The notes under the pieces: generated by a model
The model's database searches: none
What the model was told of the DNA's origin: nothing
What the model saw: the letters and a program-made list of their open reading frames with translations, nothing else
Shown here: positions 1-7,987 of the stretch, in pieces
Layout: each line of letters starts with the position of its first letter
Position numbering within the stretch: the first letter of the stretch is position 1
Position numbers and translations under genes: made by a program
Origin: JACDET01 sp038253825
Lineage (GTDB): Bacteria > Patescibacteriota > Microgenomatia > Levybacterales > UBA12049
Direction of reading: 5' to 3'
Assembly: GCA_038253825.1 (NCBI GenBank)
Contig: JBBSGT010000001.1
Coordinates: 1-64,000 of the forward strand
Length of the DNA stretch: 64,000 nt

Positions 1-2
1 AA

Positions 3-110
3 GAGTTCGAATATGACATCCATCAATTCTTTGATAACTTTAATCAGTATGAAACGCGGCTCAGACAGTTTATTGGTACTGATTTACATTTGGTGAAACT
101 TACTGCTTAA
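3..110 (+). pseudogene. In-frame upstream remnant of the HelD-like helicase gene
   Basis: This reading frame is open from the left edge and ends at TAA (108-110). It is the same frame as the helicase at 132, from which it is separated by only six codons and a TGA (129-131). The residues before the stop include an FIG triplet, and the residues at 132 onward (YSWVAPAS) align by eye with the YIG...DWRAPISS stretch of HelD-type helicases. I therefore read it as the 5' part of the same gene, broken by two nonsense codons. The resemblance is short, so an unrelated C-terminus is still possible. Confidence 0.35.
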
Positions 111-131
111 ATACCGATAATCAATTTCTGA

Positions 132-1652
132 ATGGTATATTCATGGGTCGCTCCGGCTTCTGTTATGCGTTTTGAATCTCCAGGCAGATTTTCTTATCTA
201 CGATCCGATGGGGATGAAATGGGTGGTACACTTTTGAGAAAAGACCAGTTTATGATAGTTGACCAAAGGATTCTTTTTATGTCTACAGAAGGAATAGATT
301 ATCCACGAGATTTAGTTTATCAAGAGTATTTTTCAGAACAAAAAACTGGATTTGTCCTACCTGAGATTGTAGAACAAATGGAAAAAGCTCAAGATAAGAT
401 TATCCGTTCAAACTATTATGGTTCTTTCTTGGTATCTGGAGCTGCTGGATCAGGAAAAACAACACTGTCTTTACATAGAGTTGCATACTTACTGCAATCA
501 CCCCAAACACAAAGCATATTCAAACCACACGAAATAATTGTATTTGTCCAAGATGCATCCACTAAGCATTACTTTAGCGGGCTTCTACCTCAATTGGGGA
601 TAAATTCAGTAAAGATTGTATCTTTTGATGAATGGGCAATGAAAATACTCGACCTATCAGATATGAAGTTTGTTCGAAGATATGGAATTGATGAAAGAGA
701 TAAAGATGCCTATGAATATGCTAAGAAAAAAGCATTAACATTTTTAAAACATCATAAAGGAAAAAGTATAGACTCTCTTCTGGTAAATGCATACGAAAAA
801 ATATTTTCTAATGAACAAATGCGTTTATTAAAAAGACAGTTAAAGGATAGATTGCTCGATCGATTCGATTTAACAGTGCTAATGAAAATTCACTATAGTA
901 GAAACAATGGATTCAATCAACGGAATGAAAAATTTGTGCAACAAAAAAGTACAAGGAAGTACATTAAAAAGAAATTTATTCAGCCAGTTCAATATTCTTT
1001 AATTGTCCTTGACGAGGCAGAAAACTATTTAGGTGAACAAATACAATTAATTAAATCTTGTATAAATCCCAAAACCAATGCAATGATTTACGTCGGAGAC
1101 TTAGTACAACAAACTATGCTTTGGACAATAAAAGATTGGTCTGAAGTAGATGAGCAATTTGCGTCAGAACGCAAAGTAGTACTCCAAAAAGTTTATCGCA
1201 ATACAAAGCAGATATTAGAATACATACGAAGAGTAGGATATAAGATAGAAATTCCACCAAATAGTAAAAAAGGCGAGCAAGTTGAAGAAAAAATAATATC
1301 TAAAAAACCTGAGGAGATTAGGTATGTCAAAAAGTTGATTGCTAAATATGCAAATAATTCTATTGGTTTATTATCCAAAACGGAAGAATATCTTGAGGAG
1401 TATAAAAAAATATTTAGGAGTAATAAGAATATAAAAATTATGACAATAAATGAAGCTCAAGGTGTAGAATTTGAAGTAGTACTTTTAGTTGGAATGAATT
1501 CAGAGTTTTACAAGAATGAAACAATAAATGAAGCCATAAATAATGAAAGACGCAAGGTGAACCGGGATCTTATCTATGTAGCTCTAACTCGTGCAATGAA
1601 AGGTCTTTACATTTTCGGCAATACAAAGATTCAATCCCTTATTGCCGTTTAG
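132..1652 (+). CDS. HelD-like superfamily 1 helicase, N-terminally truncated
   Basis: The 506-residue product carries the UvrD/Rep-type SF1 core. Walker A is GAAGSGKT at residues 103-110, followed by the LHRVAYLL stretch typical of HelD. Walker B is DEAE near residue 295. A Q-V-Y-R-N motif follows near 355, and EAQGVEFEVVLLVG plus RDLIYVALTRAMKG form motifs V and VI near the end. HelD proteins are usually around 700 residues, with an N-terminal coiled coil that reaches into RNA polymerase. That part is missing here, and the product starts at what would be the DWRAPISS motif. Two in-frame stops lie just upstream, so the gene may be a 5'-damaged copy, though the ATPase motifs are intact. HelD family members recycle stalled RNA polymerase. 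Whether this copy still does so is unknown. Confidence 0.7.
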   Translation: MVYSWVAPASVMRFESPGRFSYLRSDGDEMGGTLLRKDQFMIVDQRILFMSTEGIDYPRDLVYQEYFSEQKTGFVLPEIVEQMEKAQDKIIRSNYYGSFLVSGAAGSGKTTLSLHRVAYLLQSPQTQSIFKPHEIIVFVQDASTKHYFSGLLPQLGINSVKIVSFDEWAMKILDLSDMKFVRRYGIDERDKDAYEYAKKKALTFLKHHKGKSIDSLLVNAYEKIFSNEQMRLLKRQLKDRLLDRFDLTVLMKIHYSRNNGFNQRNEKFVQQKSTRKYIKKKFIQPVQYSLIVLDEAENYLGEQIQLIKSCINPKTNAMIYVGDLVQQTMLWTIKDWSEVDEQFASERKVVLQKVYRNTKQILEYIRRVGYKIEIPPNSKKGEQVEEKIISKKPEEIRYVKKLIAKYANNSIGLLSKTEEYLEEYKKIFRSNKNIKIMTINEAQGVEFEVVLLVGMNSEFYKNETINEAINNERRKVNRDLIYVALTRAMKGLYIFGNTKIQSLIAV

Positions 1653-1661
1653 TATCCATTC

Positions 1662-1802
1662 ACATCGTAAAAAGAATATCGCATGACTTTGACAAATCTT
1701 TGTTCCCTCGTCATATTCCCTGTATGTCAGCTGGCAATTTACCCCCAGAGCAACGGAGAGAACTAATGCACCTTGAGAAACAGATACCACATAAAGGAGT
1801 GT
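1662..1802 (+). repeat. Copy A of a ~140-bp direct repeat (transposase 5' end)
   Basis: This stretch matches 7758-7898 in the same orientation over about 140 bases with scattered substitutions. Shared blocks include TGACTTTGACAAATCTTTGT, CCTCGTCATATTCCCTGTAT and AGAGCAACGGAGAGAACTAATG. It holds the upstream region and first ~26 codons of a degraded transposase. Copies A and B bracket the minus-strand operon at 2029-7568. Confidence 0.85.
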
Positions 1803-1985
1803 CAACGAGGAAGGAATGAAAACAGGAATCTCTGGATCAAATTCTACTTTCCAAAAGGAACAGACTTTGCTTCCATACCTGACGAAGAACTCAGAGATAC
1901 TGAGTGGGGGGTAAACAATAGATCCAGAAAACATTTTGGTTTCAAAACTTCTCAATAAGTCTTTGATGAGTATCTCAATCATTAA
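1724..1985 (+). pseudogene. Transposase remnant (N-terminal piece joined to IS30-like C-terminus)
   Basis: From ATG 1724 a 31-codon fragment reads through PPEQRRELMHLEKQ and stops at TGA 1817. Its LTPEQRREL-type start resembles the helix-turn-helix entry of IS630-type transposases. In another frame, up to TAA 1956, the residues FYFPKGTDFASIPDEEL and NNRSRKHFGFKT match the C-terminal end of IS30-family transposases, which typically read FFPKGTDF...LNNRPRK.LGYKT. After the TAA the frame continues VFDEYLNH to a second stop at 1983-1985. So at least one, possibly two, insertion sequences have decayed here by internal deletion, frameshift and nonsense mutation. Confidence 0.7.
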
Positions 1986-2028
1986 GGGATGGCATTCGTT
2001 CCTAGAATATGGGCAACCCATACTACAT

Positions 2029-3267
2029 TTAAACATTTTGTATAATATATGATGTGCAGTCTTTTTCAAATCGTCTTTTGTCTTTTAGCTCCGTTTCGTC
2101 ATACATGCCGGTATCTCTTCCTATTTTTACATGCGCTCCTACAGGATCTATATATTGCAGGCCCGTGCTTCCTGTTTCCGCAAACGTTTGTGGTCTAATT
2201 GAAAGCATTATTTCACCATTATTGCTTCGAGTCATAGTTGCACCATAACAAAAACCGTCCAGAGGATATACGTGCGATGTCAAACCTCTAGCTTTTAATT
2301 GTTCTGTCCGTTGAAGATGTTTTTGTTTTAAGCCTAAAATAAAATGCTTCAATGTTTCTCTTGTATGTACCTGCATCCAAGAAAGTGTATCTAAGTGTGT
2401 GTTTGCATCCTCTTGAGAAAGTCGCGGTCTTTGCCAATCACCTGATTCACCGGACATAGCTGCAGTTTCAAACTCATGGTAGAGTTGATTCATCGCATTA
2501 TGAAGTGTTTGGAGATCTTGGTCAAATTGTGGATTTAACATATCTTCCCATGAAGTTCCTACTCGAAAACGAATATTCGAACAATTATCTTCAGTAAAGG
2601 GCGCAACTGGAGACATTGAAACTAGCGGATTGGTGTGGAAATAATCAGTTAGTGCAAGAGAGTAAGCAATCGATGATTCATCTACTAGTTGTCTTCTCTG
2701 GATGTTGTTGATTTCTTCACCTAAGGGATGTACGATTTCCTGCATTTGATGCAATTCTTCAGGAGCACGGGCTGTTAACTGTAAATGAAAGATTTTTACA
2801 CTTTGAGCTGTTTTACGATCATTTGTACGAGGATCATATGTGTATGATACTACTGGATAAAGATTGCGCTCCTCAGAAAAGTTGGCAAAAGATGTACCGA
2901 CACGATAAAAAGATTGTCTAATCTCTGGGGGGAAACCTATTATATTATCTATCGGCCTATCATTATAACCTTCCTGAGCCATTACTGTCATTTCGTTTAT
3001 CCCATGAGGTGTCATCTTACGAATCAAAGCTAATCTGCCTGGCACATTACACTCGCCATGTATATCATATGCATTAAGCATTGACATCCTTACAGCATCC
3101 AATTCTCCGCGTTCTTTTCTAATCGTTTTATAATTTGGAGTACCTTCAGGAGGTCTGCGAGGATCACCTTTTACTGAATATAAAGCAACTGGTGTCCCCA
3201 ATCTACGTGCTTCTAGATTCGGTGGTAATAACGTACTTGTAACTAGTAATCTTTGTTCAATACCCAT
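2029..3267 (-). CDS. Unrecognised 412-residue protein, last gene of the glutamine-kinase operon
   Basis: I do not recognise this family. The product is soluble, with no signal peptide or membrane segment. Notable features are two copies of an RVGTS motif (YRVGTSFANF near residue 127 and FRVGTSWEDML near 237), a conserved-looking NVPGRLALIRKMTPHG stretch near residue 75, and a PLDGFCYGATMTRS segment near 340. The start ATG lies 10 bases after the stop of the histidine phosphatase gene, so it is almost certainly co-transcribed with it. Because the operon lacks an obvious nucleotidyltransferase, this protein is a candidate for that missing step, but nothing in the sequence proves it. The 3' end runs into transposase debris, and the C-terminal residues KDCTSYIIQNV could be non-native. 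Confidence 0.7.
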   Translation of the reverse strand: MGIEQRLLVTSTLLPPNLEARRLGTPVALYSVKGDPRRPPEGTPNYKTIRKERGELDAVRMSMLNAYDIHGECNVPGRLALIRKMTPHGINEMTVMAQEGYNDRPIDNIIGFPPEIRQSFYRVGTSFANFSEERNLYPVVSYTYDPRTNDRKTAQSVKIFHLQLTARAPEELHQMQEIVHPLGEEINNIQRRQLVDESSIAYSLALTDYFHTNPLVSMSPVAPFTEDNCSNIRFRVGTSWEDMLNPQFDQDLQTLHNAMNQLYHEFETAAMSGESGDWQRPRLSQEDANTHLDTLSWMQVHTRETLKHFILGLKQKHLQRTEQLKARGLTSHVYPLDGFCYGATMTRSNNGEIMLSIRPQTFAETGSTGLQYIDPVGAHVKIGRDTGMYDETELKDKRRFEKDCTSYIIQNV

Positions 3268-3277
3268 ATATCATAGA

Positions 3278-3844
3278 TTACAGTTCTCCAAAGAATGATA
3301 TAAACTTTTTTTTCTCCCAATCGAATAATGCGACATCAGGCTGTTTAATCTGTGTGTGAAGAGCAAAACAATCAACATGCCGAAATTGCGACGAAAAAAG
3401 AGTCAATATATTTCCATGAGTAACTATACCCACATACTCTTTTCCTACTTCTTTTTTCGCAATAGATTCTAATACTGCGTTGAATCGTTTCAATGCTTCT
3501 TTCTGCGTTTCTCCACCGCTAATTCTCTTTATGGTTCCTAGGTAATAATCATGGACATTTTTTGTATATTTATCGAAGTCCTTTTCAAATGGACCAGTAA
3601 ATGAGGTTACTTCAGTAAGACTATCATCAGCTTTAATGGGAACTGCATTGGGTTTAGCAATTAATACAGAGGTTTCTAATGCCTTTGTCTGAAAACTACT
3701 ATATAAAACATCTACTTTTTTAATAATCTCTTTCTGGCTAAGTTTTTTTGCTAGCGCAATTCCATCCTCCGAGAGCCCCCATTGCAATATCGGAATCTTT
3801 GGATTTCTCTCTGTTTTTGAATGACGAATTAAAACAATTTTCAT
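3278..3844 (-). CDS. Histidine phosphatase superfamily protein (phosphoglycerate mutase-like)
   Basis: The 188-residue protein begins MKIVLIRHSKTERN, the RHG-type phosphohistidine motif, with the catalytic His at residue 8. The second conserved His is in IVTHGNIL near residue 142. Members remove phosphate from small molecules or, less often, act as mutases, through a phosphohistidine. No membrane segment is visible. It lies between the P-loop kinase (20-base gap) and the unknown protein (10-base gap), in the operon headed by the L-glutamine-kinase-like gene. A role in dephosphorylating an intermediate of that pathway is an inference from position only. Confidence 0.85.
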   Translation of the reverse strand: MKIVLIRHSKTERNPKIPILQWGLSEDGIALAKKLSQKEIIKKVDVLYSSFQTKALETSVLIAKPNAVPIKADDSLTEVTSFTGPFEKDFDKYTKNVHDYYLGTIKRISGGETQKEALKRFNAVLESIAKKEVGKEYVGIVTHGNILTLFSSQFRHVDCFALHTQIKQPDVALFDWEKKKFISFFGEL

Positions 3845-3863
3845 ATAAATTAATGTGATTTAT

Positions 3864-4475
3864 TTAAGCGTTTAGATTTGCCAGTGTTTCATAAAATTTA
3901 TTTTTGTATTCCTCAATATCTTCACCATTATTTTCAATAACTACATCTGCAATAAGCAAACATGCATCACTTTGATTTTCATATCCTCCTGCGTTGACAC
4001 CTCTATCTTCAATATCTACTTCTTCAAACTCTTTAGAAGATTTTGGATCAACCACGCGATTACGTTTTATTGTACGTTGGTAGCGAACCTCTTGTGATGC
4101 AGTAATTCCAATTACTCGTGCACCTAGATGCTCTTTCAACCATAGAACTTCTGTGGGGTGTCTGAGTCCATCTATTAAGATTTTATCTGTTGAAATTTTA
4201 CTTCTGTGCTCTTTAATATCCTCAGCAATTCGTTTTGCGATGATATCATTTCCGAATTTAAAACGCAATTCAGCACCAACCGCATTACTATTTTTTCTTT
4301 CTTCTTTTAATTTTCTTGCCGTTCTTTCGATACAGATTATATCTCCATAATTAAAAGGTACATATCCAAGTTGTATCAACAACACTGCAGTAGTACCTTT
4401 TCCTGCTGCAATCGGACCTACCAATACAATCACTGACTCTTCTCCATGTTTAAGATTTAATGATTTATCAAACAT
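3864..4475 (-). CDS. P-loop kinase of the dephospho-CoA/nucleotide kinase type
   Basis: The product (about 203 residues from ATG 4475) has a Walker A, VGPIAAGKGTT, a lid-like RTIKRNRVVDP region and an ILIDGLRHPTEVLWLK strand. This matches the AAA_18-like small kinases often annotated as dephospho-CoA or nucleotide kinases. A longer reading frame starts at TTG 4499, but ATG 4475 falls just after the upstream stop and leaves the P-loop about 20 residues in, so I prefer it. In the Campylobacter phosphoramidate pathway the fourth enzyme is a kinase acting on cytidine diphosphoramidate. This gene sits where such a kinase would be useful, but it is of a different P-loop subtype, so equivalence is speculative. 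Confidence 0.75.
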   Translation of the reverse strand: MFDKSLNLKHGEESVIVLVGPIAAGKGTTAVLLIQLGYVPFNYGDIICIERTARKLKEERKNSNAVGAELRFKFGNDIIAKRIAEDIKEHRSKISTDKILIDGLRHPTEVLWLKEHLGARVIGITASQEVRYQRTIKRNRVVDPKSSKEFEEVDIEDRGVNAGGYENQSDACLLIADVVIENNGEDIEEYKNKFYETLANLNA

Positions 4476-4477
4476 TT

Positions 4478-5176
4478 TTATTTTATAGTTTTTTTCCAAT
4501 ATAGTTTTCTAGAAAGGAACATAGTAATTAATGTTGTATTTAATTTTAGCTGCACATGCTCTCTCTCGGGATGCCACATAATCCCGGCTATTGCATATTT
4601 TGGATGATAAAATGCCTCAATTGTTTGATCTTCAGCTTGAGCAAAAGGAATAAGCTGTGAAGATAGATGTAACTTGTCAAATCCTGAAGCATGATGAGAA
4701 TTAACTTCAGCGATATCGTCTTGATAGTTCTTTATAATAGAGTTATCAATTAATTTTATTGGATGTCTTGTCTCTTTATGATTTAAGGCACCATGGAACT
4801 CGTTTGTTAAGCTTTGTATTATACTACCTCCAAAATATACATTAATTCGTTGCATTCCTCTACATATTCCTAATATTGGTATATCTTTATTTATAGCATA
4901 ATCAAGGAGAGCTTTTTCTGTACTGTCTCTCTCTGGAAAATACTCATCTGAACTATTTATTTTTCCGTTATAGAGAGGAGGATAAATAATCCCACCCCCA
5001 CTTAAAATTATGCCAGTCATATTTAATCGATCGAAGTACTGTTGAACAAGCTGTGGATTATTTGGTATTGGAATTAAAGTAACACCCATTTGGCTATAAT
5101 AATTATTATATGACGCTTCTAACACGTCTGAACCTTCATGTTCGTTACTTCGTCTTTGTGTAATTGCGATGAGCAT
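4478..5176 (-). CDS. Class I glutamine amidotransferase-like hydrolase (peptidase C26 type, Cj1417-like)
   Basis: This is a gamma-glutamyl hydrolase-type enzyme of about 232 residues. It has the nucleophile elbow GICRGMQ, an LSGGG oxyanion loop and a C-terminal WHPERE that supplies the His/Glu of the triad. The open frame reaches back to 5275, but ATG 5176 starts the domain correctly (MLIAITQRR) and lies one base after the kinase stop, so the longer version is unlikely. In the Campylobacter pathway the homologous Cj1417 cleaves CDP-L-glutamine to glutamate and cytidine diphosphoramidate. Here it directly follows the L-glutamine-kinase-like gene, the same pairing. The alternative is gamma-glutamyl-GABA hydrolase (PuuD), which belongs to the same family, but the neighbour argues against it. 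Confidence 0.85.
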   Translation of the reverse strand: MLIAITQRRSNEHEGSDVLEASYNNYYSQMGVTLIPIPNNPQLVQQYFDRLNMTGIILSGGGIIYPPLYNGKINSSDEYFPERDSTEKALLDYAINKDIPILGICRGMQRINVYFGGSIIQSLTNEFHGALNHKETRHPIKLIDNSIIKNYQDDIAEVNSHHASGFDKLHLSSQLIPFAQAEDQTIEAFYHPKYAIAGIMWHPEREHVQLKLNTTLITMFLSRKLYWKKTIK

Positions 5177-5177
5177 C

Positions 5178-7568
5178 TTAATGTAATTTTCCTTTTGGTT
5201 CAACTCTTCCATTTTCACAATCAAGAGCAACGCTCCTGGTATTGAGAAAAATATCATATAGCATTTCACCTGCACCTATAATTGCCGGCAATCCAAGCTC
5301 AGCACATCGAATTGCCATATGGGAAGCAGGGCCTCCATATTTCGTAATTAATGCCATAGGATTCTTTGTGAAGATCCAATCGTGACCCGGGTCAGCTGAT
5401 TCTAAAACTACAATTTTACCAGTGATTTCATCTTGATTACCCTCATCCAATAGGATAATTTTGCCCTGAATTTTTTTATTGGTTATATAATTTGGCCTTG
5501 ATTCGTAATAAGAAATAATCTCAAAATCACTCTCTGAGAAAATTACAGGAGGCAAAGATAAGAAAGAATTTAACTCGTATTTCAATTTATTTTGACGAAT
5601 ACAATTATTCCAATGTTTTATAATATATTCTGAATCTTTCCCAGTGACAGCCTTAATTGCATCTGTGTCTAAATTTGCTAAATCATCTCGCGAAAATCCT
5701 AATGAGGCTCCCGCATGAGCTATAGATTCAATTGCTTCGCTTAAGCATCGTGAAAATAAAAATTTTGAGTATTCTCTTGCTTCTATTGCCTTGTGTATAA
5801 ACTCGAATAATTCTTGTGCATTTACCGTTAATTGATGTTCTTTTAATATTTTTGAAACCTGGCGATATATGCTTGGCTCCAACACGAACTCTTGTTTTTT
5901 TATTGTTTGAGTATTCTCTTTTTCATCTGAAGATGAAAAGTAATCATCGGACATATCGTATCTTGGCACCGTTATATCATATGTCCCTGGTCTCAAATGA
6001 CCATATTTCCCCATGAATGTGTTCTTATGTAGCTTGCCTTGGTAAAACCGGGTTAAATCTATAGCAAATTGTGATGCTACTGTATTAATAGATTCAAGAA
6101 AAAAATAATAAGTCTTACTATCAATTAACCCTTCACCTTCTAAACTTTTGAGTATCGTTTTTCCTGTAAATGCTAATCTTGCAAGTCGTGAGAATTGCAA
6201 TGTTCCTTTCTCTTTACAGATGCGCAAAAGATCTATCGCCCTATCGATATGTTGTTGAGGAGGAGAATCTTTTGGCAAATAAGAAAGACTTTTTCTATAT
6301 TTATCCAATTCTTCATTTGCCTGTAGGTCTCTCGTAATGGTATTTGAGGTAAGCAAATTATTTGTTAAATCGAGTAATGCAGCCTTTATCGTTTTGATCT
6401 CTTTTTCAGAAAAACCTGCTTTTTGCAATTCTTTTGAACGCTTATTAAATGAAATGTCATAACATGTGAATAATATTTCAAATTCCACCTTATCTTGTAA
6501 CTGAGGATTTACCTTTAGTTTATTAAGGTAAAATCTTAGCATTTTCTCGCGTAACTGCTTAGGTATACTAGCTGGTACAAATGAATTAAAAGTACTTCTT
6601 ACATCCACATACGGTTTGTTACCAAATTGCAAAACAAGTTTTGCAGGGTTAACATCTATATATCCCTGGCTCGTCCTTGCTTCATGCCATACTCTATTAG
6701 TTATAATTTCATCATAAAGAGATGCTGCAAGTATATGAGGAGAGTTGCCAATAATTTCAGCAGGATTCCAATCTGGCATATCCCCAAAATAGGTAATCTC
6801 ACCTGCTAAATGTTTTCGCCTTTTAGAGAGTGCAATAAATTTATGCTTGAGATTATTAATTCTTGCAAAAATTGTGCTATCTTTTATTGAAGTTTTTGCT
6901 GAAGCTACTAAAGGTCGCACTTGAAAAGTAATAATATCTCCCGTATGTTTTATTCCAAATTCAATATCTAAGGGCATTCTCCCAGAAGCCATACCTTCTA
7001 TTTCCTTAATAGCTTCAATCAATCTGGAAAATTCGTTAGGTATAATAACATTTTCAGACTTTAGTATTTTAACACATTTACTATGCTGCCCACTCGTAAC
7101 TGAGGTCGTATCATCTTCAGAATAATTTATCACATAATATGGTGCACCATTATAATCTCTTGTAAGTATGGTTCCACTCATTTCTACATTCAACGTCTGC
7201 GACTGTACAAGTATAGGATTATCAAAATTTTCAGCCCCTTTTTTTCTATATGAAGCTAGTATATCGTTTATTGCAATTTTTATACTATCAGCATCTTTGC
7301 TATCAATATGCAATACGCTCGTGAATGAGCCTGCATTTGACGTATTGATAGTATCCTCGCTTAATGCTGAACTCCTGATAATTATTGTTTCTTCAGTAAA
7401 TATTTTTTTAATTGTGTCAATCACTTCCTGAGATTGTAGTATCCATTCACGGTGTGTAAAAACAAATAATTTTTCTATTGAGGATTTTTTGAGCAGCTTA
7501 GATAATTTTTGTAATGTGCTTGCCTTGCTAATAAATTCACTTAAAGGTTTTCCTTGTTCAGAAAGCAT
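5178..7568 (-). CDS. L-glutamine kinase-like PEP-synthase-family enzyme (Cj1418-like)
   Basis: The 796-residue protein has an N-terminal ATP-grasp (PPDK_N) domain, with IIIRSSALSEDTINTSNAG near residue 83 and TFQVRPL near 213. A middle region contains GDMPDWNPAEIIGNSPHIL and VDVRSTFNSFVPA. The C-terminal swivelling phosphohistidine domain has GGPASHMAIRCAELGLPAI, with the catalytic His near residue 750. The MPDWNPAEIIG and APYYVINY segments are, to my knowledge, typical of the PEP-synthase-like enzymes in capsule loci, including Campylobacter Cj1418, which phosphorylates the amide nitrogen of glutamine and releases AMP and phosphate. The size also fits that family (Cj1418 is slightly shorter). 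It is the first gene of a five-gene operon, and the gene after it is the matching amidohydrolase. True PEP synthase or PPDK is less likely because these motifs differ and the central region is unlike theirs. Confidence 0.8.
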   Translation of the reverse strand: MLSEQGKPLSEFISKASTLQKLSKLLKKSSIEKLFVFTHREWILQSQEVIDTIKKIFTEETIIIRSSALSEDTINTSNAGSFTSVLHIDSKDADSIKIAINDILASYRKKGAENFDNPILVQSQTLNVEMSGTILTRDYNGAPYYVINYSEDDTTSVTSGQHSKCVKILKSENVIIPNEFSRLIEAIKEIEGMASGRMPLDIEFGIKHTGDIITFQVRPLVASAKTSIKDSTIFARINNLKHKFIALSKRRKHLAGEITYFGDMPDWNPAEIIGNSPHILAASLYDEIITNRVWHEARTSQGYIDVNPAKLVLQFGNKPYVDVRSTFNSFVPASIPKQLREKMLRFYLNKLKVNPQLQDKVEFEILFTCYDISFNKRSKELQKAGFSEKEIKTIKAALLDLTNNLLTSNTITRDLQANEELDKYRKSLSYLPKDSPPQQHIDRAIDLLRICKEKGTLQFSRLARLAFTGKTILKSLEGEGLIDSKTYYFFLESINTVASQFAIDLTRFYQGKLHKNTFMGKYGHLRPGTYDITVPRYDMSDDYFSSSDEKENTQTIKKQEFVLEPSIYRQVSKILKEHQLTVNAQELFEFIHKAIEAREYSKFLFSRCLSEAIESIAHAGASLGFSRDDLANLDTDAIKAVTGKDSEYIIKHWNNCIRQNKLKYELNSFLSLPPVIFSESDFEIISYYESRPNYITNKKIQGKIILLDEGNQDEITGKIVVLESADPGHDWIFTKNPMALITKYGGPASHMAIRCAELGLPAIIGAGEMLYDIFLNTRSVALDCENGRVEPKGKLH

Positions 7569-7757
7569 GAGTTTATAAACGAAAGTATATCAGATAGTAA
7601 GGCTAAAAGTCCAATGTTTAATATAAAGTGGACCCATTATCTAGGCAGTAAAACGATAGCTTTTATATCCGATCGTTCACCTTCTTCGCTCAAATAGTTC
7701 TCATAGTGTTTTGTATCAGAGTGATTTATTTCTTCATCGGGAGTGTAATGAATATAC
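7569..7757 (-). promoter_or_regulatory. Probable promoter region of the glutamine-kinase operon
   Basis: No gene is evident between the operon and repeat copy B. On the minus strand a TATACT (plus-strand 7584-7589) lies about 15 bases before the start codon, with TTGGAC (7609-7614) upstream. The 19-base spacer is long, so the assignment is weak. No Shine-Dalgarno sequence stands out before ATG 7568. Confidence 0.35.
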
Positions 7758-7898
7758 ACATCGTAAATAGAATATCGGGTGACTTTGACAAATCTTTGTA
7801 GCCTCGTCATATTCCCTGTATGCCAACTGTCCATTTAACCCCAGAGCAACGGAGAGAACTAATGCGTCTTGAGAAACAAATTCCACAGAAAGGGGTAC
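7758..7898 (+). repeat. Copy B of the ~140-bp direct repeat
   Basis: It matches 1662-1802 in the same orientation. This copy keeps the ancestral reading better: its ATG at 7820 opens MPTVHLTPEQRRELMRLEKQ. Together with copy A it brackets the 5.5-kb operon, consistent with an island moved by, or assembled between, related insertion sequences. Confidence 0.85.
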
Positions 7899-7987
7899 TT
7901 ACCAGAGTGCGTTATAGTATCTCTATAATTAGCTATCGAGATCAAAAAACCAACCTCGTTTCACGATATTTTGGAGGGACAGCTTAA
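7820..7987 (+). pseudogene. 5' fragment of a transposase gene
   Basis: The 55-codon fragment begins MPTVHLTPEQRRELMRLEKQ and continues IPQKGVLTRVRYSI before losing similarity. LTPEQRREL followed by a basic R-x-R helix looks like the N-terminal DNA-binding region of IS630-like transposases, where the usual text is LTPEERAEL...RARI. The rest of the transposase is absent, and the fragment overlaps the 3' end of the glycosyltransferase on the other strand. It is certainly not functional. Confidence 0.6.

Noticed and set aside
1584..2069. 161-residue minus-strand frame over the transposase debris
   Set aside because: It runs antisense to the decayed transposase and into the helicase 3' end. No motif supports it.
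5178..7568. Plain phosphoenolpyruvate synthase
   Set aside because: The MPDWNPAEIIG and APYYVINY segments and the adjacent C26 hydrolase fit the L-glutamine kinase branch better. A separate PEP-synthase-like enzyme is present at 23006-25632.
7637..7834. 65-residue minus-strand frame beside repeat copy B
   Set aside because: Half of it is the antisense of the transposase-derived repeat. The corresponding region near copy A does not keep the frame.
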